Shown one piece after another: positions 23,563-29,367 of a stretch of 29,367 bases of DNA; the first letter of the stretch is position 1, and the number at the start of each line of letters is the position of its first letter. The translations under genes and the position numbers were made by a program. Under the pieces are notes generated by a model. That model was not told where the DNA came from and searched no databases. It worked only from the letters and a program-made list of their open reading frames with translations. Source of the stretch: Pseudopedobacter sp040392825 (lineage in GTDB: Bacteria > Bacteroidota > Bacteroidia > Sphingobacteriales > Sphingobacteriaceae); the NCBI RefSeq assembly GCF_040392825.1, contig NZ_JBEBVH010000013.1, forward strand, positions 1 to 29,367. The letters run 5' to 3'.

Positions 23563-24662
23563 GGGAATAATACTAATTGATGGCCGGGTAAATCGTTCAC
23601 ATGCTTCTCGTGAAGAAAATGAGAAACAGAAATTCCTAAAAGCCTGATCCGTTTTTCCTGACGATCCACATTTTGAAGCAGAGAAGAAGCATTTTCTAAT
23701 ATAGTGTCGAAATTATGGGTGTAAAAATCAAGCGTCGTACTTCGGGTGATTTGAGAAAAATCTGCAAATTTAACTTTCAAAGTGATGGTTTTACCTTTGA
23801 AATCCTTGCTCTCCAAACGCTTCGAAACCCTGTCGGCAAGTTTTTGCAGTTCTGTATTCAATATTTCAATCTCATCTAAATCGTTCTCGAACGTATCTTC
23901 GGCGCCAACAGATTTACTGATCCTGTCGGGACGGACTGCTCTGTCGTCTATTCCTCTTACAATTTGGTAAAAGAACCTGCCCGATTTGCCAAACTGCTTA
24001 ATCAAATCTCTTTCCTCCCACAATTTTAAATCGGCTCCCGTAAAAATGCCCAGCCGCTTCATTTTCGCGGCGGTAACTTTGCCTACTCCAAAGAATTTCT
24101 CTATAGCTAAAGATTCTATAAACGAGACTATTTTAGATGGACCAATAAAGGTAAGCCCGTCTGGTTTCTGAAAGTCCGAAGCAATTTTAGCTATAAATTT
24201 ACTGGTAGAAACGCCTGCAGAAGCTGTTAATTGCAGTTCATCCTTAATTTCCTGTTTTATCTTTTTCGCAATGTCTATAGCAGAGCCTATGTTTTGCTTG
24301 TCTTCCGTTACGTCCAGATAAGCTTCGTCTAAAGAAAGGGGCTCAATAATATCTGTGTATCTTGAAAATATAGATCGGATATGAGCAGAGACTTCTTTAT
24401 AAACATCAAAACGAGGTCTGGTAAAGATTAAATGAGGACAAAGATGTAAAGCTTTTCTGGACGACATGGCAGAGCGTACACCAAATTTACGCGCTTCGTA
24501 GCTACAGGTTGCAACAACACCCCGGCCGTCTGGCGAACCACCTACCGCTAAAGCCTTGCCTCTGAATTCAGGAAAATCACGTTGTTCTACAGATGCGTAA
24601 AAAGCATCCATATCAATATGGATAATTTTCCTTAGAATATTATTTTCCTGTTCGTCAGCCAT
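23559..24662 (-). CDS. dinB: DNA polymerase IV (Y-family translesion polymerase)
   Basis: DinB copies past damaged bases. The 367-residue protein has the Y-family catalytic residues: D17 and D19 in HIDMDAFYASVEQRDFP, and D112/E113 in PLSLDEAYLDV. The steric and nucleotide-binding segment ATCSYEARKFGVRSAMSS is intact. The thumb HhH region FFGVGKVTAAKMKRLGI and the little-finger domain follow. The extreme C-terminus is QLVLF-P, a beta-clamp-binding pentapeptide. It is the first gene of the operon dinB - DUF763 - 72-residue gene. A palindrome and a -7-like box lie directly before the ATG. Bacterial dinB genes are often damage-inducible; that is not shown here. Confidence 0.96.
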   Translation of the reverse strand: MADEQENNILRKIIHIDMDAFYASVEQRDFPEFRGKALAVGGSPDGRGVVATCSYEARKFGVRSAMSSRKALHLCPHLIFTRPRFDVYKEVSAHIRSIFSRYTDIIEPLSLDEAYLDVTEDKQNIGSAIDIAKKIKQEIKDELQLTASAGVSTSKFIAKIASDFQKPDGLTFIGPSKIVSFIESLAIEKFFGVGKVTAAKMKRLGIFTGADLKLWEERDLIKQFGKSGRFFYQIVRGIDDRAVRPDRISKSVGAEDTFENDLDEIEILNTELQKLADRVSKRLESKDFKGKTITLKVKFADFSQITRSTTLDFYTHNFDTILENASSLLQNVDRQEKRIRLLGISVSHFLHEKHVNDLPGHQLVLFP

Positions 24663-24664
24663 TC

Positions 24665-24690
24665 ACTTCCTAAAATCGGAAGTAAAAATA
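24665..24690 (-). promoter_or_regulatory. Palindrome and -7-like box at the dinB start
   Basis: ACTTCC (24665-24670) and GGAAGT (24678-24683) form a perfect inverted repeat with a 7-nt centre, beginning 2 nt upstream of the dinB ATG. TATTTTTA on the minus strand (24690-24683), one mismatch from TAnnTTTG, abuts it. The palindrome would therefore cover the transcription start, a usual place for a repressor operator, or form a hairpin over the start codon. Confidence 0.45.
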
Positions 24691-24691
24691 C

Positions 24692-24713
24692 TAAAAAAAT
24701 TAGTTTTTCTAAT
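24692..24713 (-). terminator. Candidate terminator of the aminotransferase/amidase operon
   Basis: On the minus strand ATTAG (24713-24709) and CTAAT (24703-24699) form a 5-bp stem around AAAAA, overlapping the amidase stop codon. Seven T residues follow. The stem is short and AT-rich, so this is moderate. Confidence 0.5.
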
Positions 24714-25491
24714 GAAGTTTCAGTTCAAAATCATCTGCATCCTTAAGAAAAGGAAAGTATTGTCTTGTCTTTAACAGATCTTCATAATTGATGCTGAATG
24801 TGTATAAATCTTCGTCTTCAGGTTTATAATAAACTGTTTCGCCATTTGGATTAATACACATAGAATGACCGCTATGGTAAACCTGTTTACCATCATGTCC
24901 AACCCGATTTACGCCAATTACAAAAGACTGGTTCTCTATTGCTCTGGCATGAATTAAGCTTCGCCAATGGGCAGATCTTCTGTCTGGCCAACTGGCAACT
25001 AAGAGCAATAAATCGTAAGCCTGATTTTTATTTCTTAAGAACACAGGAAACCTTAAATCATAACAAATGCCCAAACGTATTTTCCAACCATTCAATTCAA
25101 CAGTTTTCTGTTCGTTTCCTGCAGTAAAAGTTTCGTCTTCATGGGCAAATCCAAAAAGATGTCTTTTATTATACACTTCGTAAGTACCATCCGGTTTCAT
25201 CCAAACCAAACGGTTATAGAAATTGTCGTTTTCTTTGATAATAAGACTTCCCGTCACTACCGCTCTGTGTTTTTCTGCAATCTTCTTCATCCAGGTAACG
25301 GTTTTACCATTCATGTCTTCAGCCAGTTCCCTGGCGTTCATGGTAAAGCCTGTATTAAACATTTCCGGAAGAACAATTAAATCCGTTTTTTCCCTTAGAC
25401 CAGAAAGCTTAAGCTCAAGATTCTGAAGGTTCTTTTCTACGTTTTCCCAAAAAAGATAGGCCTGGAATGTTGAGATTTTCAGTTGTTTCAT
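24709..25491 (-). CDS. Nitrilase-family amidohydrolase (omega-amidase/YafV-like)
   Basis: The 260-residue cytoplasmic protein has the nitrilase catalytic triad: E43 (LPEMFNTGF), K109 (VYNKRHLFGFAHE) and C143 (LGICYDLRFPVF). The last motif and the overall length match the YafV/omega-amidase branch, which hydrolyses alpha-ketoglutaramate and alpha-ketosuccinamate. The gene starts 9 bp after an aminotransferase on the same strand. This fits the route in which glutamine donates its amino group and the resulting ketoglutaramate is hydrolysed to 2-oxoglutarate, pulling transamination forward. The substrate assignment is inference from family and context. Confidence 0.88.
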   Translation of the reverse strand: MKQLKISTFQAYLFWENVEKNLQNLELKLSGLREKTDLIVLPEMFNTGFTMNARELAEDMNGKTVTWMKKIAEKHRAVVTGSLIIKENDNFYNRLVWMKPDGTYEVYNKRHLFGFAHEDETFTAGNEQKTVELNGWKIRLGICYDLRFPVFLRNKNQAYDLLLLVASWPDRRSAHWRSLIHARAIENQSFVIGVNRVGHDGKQVYHSGHSMCINPNGETVYYKPEDEDLYTFSINYEDLLKTRQYFPFLKDADDFELKLH

Positions 25492-25500
25492 AGCAGTTTT

Positions 25501-26646
25501 TTAAAGTTTCAATAGTTTGTCAACGGCTTTTTCCAATGTTTCTTGTTTCTTGGCAAAACAAAAACGTAAATTTCTGTAATCTGTTGTCTTGGTATAAAAC
25601 GCAGAATTTGGAATTGAAGCCACCTGATTCTCTTTAACCAGTTTTACCGCAAAATCTATATCTTTTAAATTGGTAATCTTTTCATAGGTTACATTTTGAA
25701 AATATGAACCCTCACACGGAAGCAATGTAAACCTGGTTTCAGACATTAACTTTCGGAAATAGTCGCGCTTTTCCTGAAAAAACTTAGGTAATTCAGAAAA
25801 AATATCATGTTTGCTTAAATATTCAGCAAAAGCATACTGCATGGGCGTATTTACAGAAAATACCTGGAATTGATGGATTTTCCTGAATTCTTTCATTAGC
25901 GGTTCAGGAGCGCAGCAATAACCAACTTTCCAGCCTGTCGCATGAAATAGCTTACCAAAACTAGCTGTTATAAATGTTCTCTCTTTAAGCTCTGGATATT
26001 TGCACAGGCTTTTGTGTTCATTTCCATCGTATATGATATGTTCGTAAACTTCGTCACTAAGAATAAGAATATCTGTATTTTTAGTGATATTGATAAGCTC
26101 CTTAATATCATTATCATTCAAAATTCTACCTGTAGGATTATGAGGTGAATTAATGATGATCATTTTCGTATTTACTGAAACCAGTTTTTTTACCAGATCC
26201 CAGTTGATTTCGAAATGTGGCGGAGCCATTTCGTAAGCTTTAACCAGCCCACCAAAAGCTTTTACTGTTGGTGCATAGGAATCGTAAGCCGGCTCAAAAA
26301 TAATGACTTCGTCGTTTTGTCTGATAACCGATGCAATTGCTGTAAATATAGCTTGGGTTCCTCCGGCAGTAACAGTTATTTCAGTTTCCGGATCGTAAAC
26401 TGATTGATGTGCCGATGCAATTTTATTCGATATTATTTTTCTTAATTCCAGAACACCCGGCATTGGCGCGTATTGATTGTGGCCTTTTTCCATTTTATAG
26501 CTAATCAATTTCACCAGCTCCGGATCGCAATCAAAGTCAGGAAAACCCTGCGAAAGATTGATAGCGTTGTACTCTTTTGCCAGACCACTCATCTTAGAGA
26601 AAATGGTAGTTTTAGTATTCGGTAATTTAGAAATTATATTAATCAC
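25501..26646 (-). CDS. PLP aminotransferase (methionine aminotransferase/YbdL-like)
   Basis: This is a fold-type I class I/II aminotransferase of about 381 residues. Key segments are INLSQGFPDFD, QYAPMPGVLELR, VTAGGTQAIF, NSPHNPTGR, LSDEVYEHIIYDG, the PLP-lysine loop SFGKLFHATGWKVGY and the terminal NLRFCFAK. The SQGFPDFD N-terminus and overall pattern match the methionine/glutamine-dependent YbdL and kynurenine aminotransferase branch. I choose the GTG at 26646 (MINIISKLPNTKTTIF), which matches the usual family start; the frame runs four codons further to a TTG. It is the first gene of an operon with an omega-amidase. A TTACTTTG box lies about 25 nt upstream. Confidence 0.88.
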   Translation of the reverse strand: MINIISKLPNTKTTIFSKMSGLAKEYNAINLSQGFPDFDCDPELVKLISYKMEKGHNQYAPMPGVLELRKIISNKIASAHQSVYDPETEITVTAGGTQAIFTAIASVIRQNDEVIIFEPAYDSYAPTVKAFGGLVKAYEMAPPHFEINWDLVKKLVSVNTKMIIINSPHNPTGRILNDNDIKELINITKNTDILILSDEVYEHIIYDGNEHKSLCKYPELKERTFITASFGKLFHATGWKVGYCCAPEPLMKEFRKIHQFQVFSVNTPMQYAFAEYLSKHDIFSELPKFFQEKRDYFRKLMSETRFTLLPCEGSYFQNVTYEKITNLKDIDFAVKLVKENQVASIPNSAFYTKTTDYRNLRFCFAKKQETLEKAVDKLLKL

Positions 26647-26707
26647 GGTTCTCTTCAATTAAAAAAACAAAGTAATTAATAATTTTTAATAGACTATAAT
26701 TCTATCT

Positions 26708-26715
26708 TAGATTTG
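26708..26715 (+). promoter_or_regulatory. -7 promoter element for the yhhQ-like/PAP2 operon (TAGATTTG)
   Basis: This is a perfect TAnnTTTG. It implies a leader of about 60 nt before the ATG at 26781. The leader holds a GC-rich stretch (26734-26751) in otherwise AT-rich DNA. No -33 TTG is visible. Confidence 0.5.
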
Positions 26716-26780
26716 ATTTAGAAATTATATATGGTTGGCAGGTGCTCTCCATTTTTAATTTTTACTTTTACTTTTATATC

Positions 26781-27545
26781 ATGGAGCTGTCTAAACCTCA
26801 GAAACTGTTTCTGATAATTTCTTGCTTTTTCGTAGCAAATGCCATCCTGGCCGAGTTTATAGGTGTTAAAATATTTTCAGTCGAAGAATCTTTAGGCTTT
26901 GAAAAGCTAAATGTCAATTTATTTGGTGTGAAAGGGCTGTCATATAATATGTCTGCAGGAGTATTAAACTGGCCTTTTGTTTTCATTATGACAGATATTA
27001 TTAATGAATACTACGGAAGGAGAGGAGTTCGGTTTTTATCTTATCTAACAGCAGTACTTATTGTATTTGCGTTTCTTACTGTAGGTTTAGCTATGATACT
27101 GACTTCTTCTGATTTTTGGATTTACAGAGAGATAGACGGCCAAACGCTTAACATGAACCATGCTTTTAAAGCAATCTTTGGACAAGGTATGTGGATTATC
27201 ATAGGTTCTGTTACCGCTTTTATTATCGGACAGGTTGCGGACGTAACTATATTCCATAGAATAAAAATGGTGACTGGCGAAAAGAAATTATGGCTCAGGG
27301 CAACCGGATCTACTGTGATTTCTCAGCTAATAGATAGTTTCGTTGTTATTTTTATTGCTTTTTACCTCAATCCGGACTACAACTGGAGTTGGCAAATGGT
27401 TGCGGCAATAGGCTTGGTTGGTTATACTTACAAATTTGTGATAGCGCTGTTAATGACCCCCATCCTGTATGTGTCTCACAAAGTTATAGATAATTATTTG
27501 GGAGAAGACCTATCTAAAAAGATGCTAAAGAATGCAGCAAAATAG
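26781..27545 (+). CDS. Queuosine precursor transporter (YhhQ/VUT family)
   Basis: YhhQ-type proteins import queuosine precursors such as preQ0/preQ1. From ATG 26781 the product has 254 residues with about six membrane helices. Family landmarks are ANAILAEFIGVKIF near the N-terminus, LNWPFVFIMTDIINEYYGRRGVRF, and FIIGQVADVTIFHRIK...WLRATGSTVISQLIDSF. The frame could begin at a GTG 39 bp earlier, but that would add an F/Y-rich stretch absent from the family. It overlaps the PAP2 gene by 14 bp. QueA, the enzyme that uses preQ1-modified tRNA, is encoded about 6 kb away. Confidence 0.92.
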   Translation: MELSKPQKLFLIISCFFVANAILAEFIGVKIFSVEESLGFEKLNVNLFGVKGLSYNMSAGVLNWPFVFIMTDIINEYYGRRGVRFLSYLTAVLIVFAFLTVGLAMILTSSDFWIYREIDGQTLNMNHAFKAIFGQGMWIIIGSVTAFIIGQVADVTIFHRIKMVTGEKKLWLRATGSTVISQLIDSFVVIFIAFYLNPDYNWSWQMVAAIGLVGYTYKFVIALLMTPILYVSHKVIDNYLGEDLSKKMLKNAAK

Positions 27546-28191
27546 AAATTTTATCAGAATAGATTTAATTACGAAGCTTTTACTCGTTCTGGCTTCGCTA
27601 TGTATATTGTTTCTCGTAAAAATTGTATTCGTAGACAATAACGAAAGCTGGGACAATTATTTTGTAAGCTTTGCAGTGAGACACAGGGGGGATTCGTTGA
27701 GTAGCCTGATGTTTTTCTTTACCAGATTAGGCGATCATGACATCATGATTGGCCTATATGTGCTTTTAACCCTATTTATCCTGTTTTATATAAAAGACAG
27801 GTTATTGGCGTCTAAAATAGTGATTATTGCGCTTTCTACCGTTGGTTTAATGCACCTGCTGAAATTACTCTTTAAAAGAGCGCGGCCATTGTCTGAATTT
27901 ATTTTGGATGCTGCAGGATATAGTTTTCCCAGTGGACATACAATGAACAGCCTGGTTTTTTTCTGTGTACTAATTTTTTTGAGTAACAGATTAATAAAGA
28001 ACAAGCGCTTAAAAAGCTTATTTCTTGTGCTGTTTATCTCTGCCCCACTCATGATTGGATTTAGCAGGATTTATCTGGGTGTACATTTCTTTACAGATAT
28101 ACTGGCGGGCGTATGTTTTGGTTATATCTGGTTTTACATTTCCAATATACTTTTAGATAAGTACTTAATCATCAAAAAGCTTAATAATTGA
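27532..28191 (+). CDS. PAP2-family membrane phosphatase
   Basis: The 219-residue membrane protein is a type-2 phosphatidic acid phosphatase. It carries all three active-site motifs: KLLFKRARP (KX6RP), SFPSGHT (PSGH) and SRIYLGVHFFTD (SRX5HX3D). Five or six membrane helices surround them. Likely substrates are lipid phosphates such as undecaprenyl pyrophosphate, phosphatidate or phosphatidylglycerophosphate; the sequence does not decide which. It overlaps the upstream transporter by 14 bp, so the two are co-translated. It ends inside the left arm of a terminator. Confidence 0.93.
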   Translation: MQQNRNFIRIDLITKLLLVLASLCILFLVKIVFVDNNESWDNYFVSFAVRHRGDSLSSLMFFFTRLGDHDIMIGLYVLLTLFILFYIKDRLLASKIVIIALSTVGLMHLLKLLFKRARPLSEFILDAAGYSFPSGHTMNSLVFFCVLIFLSNRLIKNKRLKSLFLVLFISAPLMIGFSRIYLGVHFFTDILAGVCFGYIWFYISNILLDKYLIIKKLNN

Positions 28192-28238
28192 AAAGGGCAC
28201 CAAGAAAACTTAGTACCCTTTTCAATTATATATTTTTA
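28184..28238. terminator. Terminator after the PAP2 gene, probably bidirectional
   Basis: A perfect 14-bp stem pairs 28184-28197 with 28216-28229 around an 18-nt loop and is followed by ATATTTTT. The AT-rich outer stem also supplies T residues on the minus strand, where the convergent FKBP gene ends. Confidence 0.75.
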
Positions 28239-28242
28239 GAAT

Positions 28243-28968
28243 TTATTTAGCTTCGCCAATTTTCAGCAATTCAACATCGAATATTAAAGTGCTGTATGGT
28301 GGAATATCCTGTCCCGCACCTCTTTCGCCATAAGCTAAATTGTAAGGAATATAGAATTTGTATTTAGAGCCTATAGGCATTAGCTGTACACCTTCTGTCC
28401 AGCCGGGAATTACCTGGTTTAATGGAAAAGTAACCGGTTCGCCTCTGTCATAAGAGCTGTCAAACTGTTTTCCATTCAAAAGCGTTCCTTTATAATGTAC
28501 AGTAACCTGGTCTGTAGCTTTTGGTTTTACTCCATTACCCAAAGTTATCACTTCGTATTGCAAACCGCTTTCTGTTGTCTTTACATTTGGTTTGTTCTTA
28601 TTCTCCTCTAAAAACTTTTTGCCCTCTTCAGTAACCTTCTTAACGTAAATCTCCCTTTTTTCAGTCAAAAACACATTGATAGCTTTATAAGCCTCTTCGT
28701 CATTAACCAAAGTTTGTCCGCCTTTAAAGATATCTTCCAAAGCTTTGGAAAACAATTGGTAGTTTAACGAATCAACACCATCAGATTTTAAGCCTTGCGC
28801 TATTTTAAAACCAAAAGAATAACTGGCAGAATCTATTTTGTTCAGACTTGGCTGTACCACTTCTGCCGCAGCCTGTTTTTTGTTTATTCTTTTTTTCTTT
28901 CCGGTTTGTGCATTTGCTACCAATCCCCCTAGTAGCAAGAACGCCATTAACGTATATTTTTTATTCAT
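28243..28968 (-). CDS. Exported FKBP-type peptidyl-prolyl isomerase (FkpA-like)
   Basis: The protein speeds proline cis-trans isomerisation in exported proteins. From ATG 28968 it has 241 residues: a signal peptide (MNKKYTLMAFLLLGGLVANAQ), a basic linker, an FKBP_N helical dimerisation domain (about 45-125, with SASYSFGFKIAQGLK) and a C-terminal FKBP domain (about 140-238). The FKBP domain shows VTVHYKGTLLNGKQFDSSYDRG, VIPGWTEGVQLMPIG, YGERGAGQDIPPYSTLIFDVELL, all catalytic-pocket segments. The open frame runs 47 codons upstream, but that stretch has no family similarity and contains the promoter. Confidence 0.94.
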   Translation of the reverse strand: MNKKYTLMAFLLLGGLVANAQTGKKKRINKKQAAAEVVQPSLNKIDSASYSFGFKIAQGLKSDGVDSLNYQLFSKALEDIFKGGQTLVNDEEAYKAINVFLTEKREIYVKKVTEEGKKFLEENKNKPNVKTTESGLQYEVITLGNGVKPKATDQVTVHYKGTLLNGKQFDSSYDRGEPVTFPLNQVIPGWTEGVQLMPIGSKYKFYIPYNLAYGERGAGQDIPPYSTLIFDVELLKIGEAK

Positions 28969-28986
28969 CAGTTTCTTAAAATTTGC

Positions 28987-29020
28987 TAAAGATATAAAAA
29001 GATTGTAATCCCATATCAAA
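28987..29020 (-). promoter_or_regulatory. Promoter of the FKBP gene (TTTG-N22-TATCTTTA)
   Basis: On the minus strand TTTG (29020-29017) and TATCTTTA (28994-28987, one mismatch to TAnnTTTG) are 22 nt apart. They lie about 20 nt before the ATG at 28968, downstream of the longer potential start. Confidence 0.65.
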
Positions 29021-29087
29021 TAAAAAGTGCAAGAGTAAACATTTAATTTAATTATGTGTTGTCTATTCAAATAAATCTTTGAATCAC

Positions 29088-29312
29088 ATGAAAAAGTTGT
29101 TTGTACCATTGTTTATGGCTATTGCATTGATGACATCTACTAACGCAATGGCATTTGATAAGAAGGATAAAGTAGAATTATCTGAAAAAGATCAAAAAAG
29201 AATAATAGAAATAAGTAATCGGGTAGAAGAGATCCGGAAAATGGATAAATCAGATTTATCCTCTACCGAAAGGAAAGCACTGAAATCTGAGCTTAAACAA
29301 ATAAAAAACTAA
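29088..29312 (+). CDS. Small secreted helical protein; family tail cut off by stop codons
   Basis: From ATG 29088 the product has 74 residues: a signal peptide ending TNAMA-F and then a charged helix with VEEIRKMDKSDLSSTERKALKSELKQIKN. Small Bacteroidota proteins of this kind usually continue into a glycine-rich, strongly hydrophobic tail (GGG-[IV]-Y-[IL]-S...). Here TAA stops at 29310-29312. Yet the same frame then reads A-N-K, a second TAA (29322-29324), and GGGGIYISATAILI up to the window end. The gene therefore looks truncated by nonsense changes. The stated family tail is recalled rather than searched. A TTG three codons earlier is an unlikely start. Divergent from the FKBP gene. Confidence 0.7.
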   Translation: MKKLFVPLFMAIALMTSTNAMAFDKKDKVELSEKDQKRIIEISNRVEEIRKMDKSDLSSTERKALKSELKQIKN

Positions 29313-29367
29313 GCTAATAAATAAGGTGGCGGAGGTATTTATATATCTGCTACTGCAATTTTGATTA

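Noticed and set aside
24665..24683. LexA box upstream of dinB
   Set aside because: The palindrome does not match the E. coli or Bacillus LexA consensus; kept only as an operator candidate of unknown regulator.
26716..26780. PreQ1 riboswitch upstream of the yhhQ-like gene
   Set aside because: No preQ1-I or preQ1-II core could be matched by eye; only an unexplained GC-rich patch remains.
28969..29109. Upstream extension of the FKBP gene by 47 codons
   Set aside because: It precedes a normal signal peptide, contains the promoter and overlaps the divergent gene's start.
29310..29324. Stop-codon reassignment or selenocysteine/pyrrolysine-type recoding
   Set aside because: TAA is the clear natural stop of other genes here (for example rnz), and no recoding stem or TGA/TAG context is seen; nonsense changes are simpler.
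1..29367. CRISPR arrays, transposases, phage genes, toxin-antitoxin or defence systems
   Set aside because: No repeat-spacer pattern, transposase or integrase motif, or recognised defence domain was found; the gene content is housekeeping throughout.

Overview
The window is a chromosomal segment of housekeeping genes from a Bacteroidota bacterium, most likely a member of the Sphingobacteriaceae (Pedobacter-like). The evidence is low GC content, a fused MurF-alanine racemase gene, almost no Shine-Dalgarno sequences, and repeated copies of the Bacteroidota promoter element TAnnTTTG with an upstream TTG. Signal peptides ending in 'AQ', the futalosine menaquinone gene mqnC and several small family-specific proteins agree. 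I see no phage, insertion sequence, CRISPR array, plasmid gene or composition island. The species assignment is inference.

Layout, left to right. (1) 1-3850: the 5' part of a tRNA-Gly (minus) with a good promoter, recX (minus), then divergently murF-alr and a DUF502 membrane protein. (2) 3866-8106, all minus: a GNAT-like protein, an acidic 62-residue protein, scpB and mqnC as an operon, and a secreted M23-like protein that has lost its catalytic residues. (3) 8238-12351, plus: a pair of M16 peptidase subunits in overlapping frames, a terminator, then guaB. (4) 12432-18000: a SAM hydrolase (minus), then phoH, purC, a STAS protein, rnz and fabV (plus). (5) 18203-20616: a 49-residue membrane protein (plus), a bidirectional terminator, then on the minus strand queA upstream of ispD and a small membrane protein. 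(6) 20777-24662: an ABC permease (plus) converging on the minus-strand operon dinB - DUF763 - 72-residue protein, with a heptad-repeat palindrome between them. (7) 24709-26646, minus: an aminotransferase and an omega-amidase-like nitrilase, a metabolically coupled pair. (8) 26781-29367: a queuosine-precursor transporter and a PAP2 phosphatase (plus), an FKBP isomerase (minus), and a small secreted protein (plus) whose family-typical hydrophobic tail seems to lie behind two in-frame stop codons.

The most interesting signal is in the dinB operon. The uncharacterised DUF763 protein overlaps dinB by four bases, has a helix-hairpin-helix-like segment, and ends in QLSLF, which matches the beta-clamp-binding consensus. 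DinB itself ends in QLVLF. This points to a clamp-tethered DNA-repair or DNA-damage-tolerance role for DUF763. Other observations worth checking are the stop-interrupted tail at the right edge, the 7-bp-periodic inverted repeat, a palindrome at the dinB start, and -7 promoter boxes only 3-6 nt upstream of several start codons, which suggest leaderless mRNAs.

All calls come from reading motifs; no database search was possible. Where the longest reading frame begins too early, the start was moved to a later codon and the reason is given in the entry.
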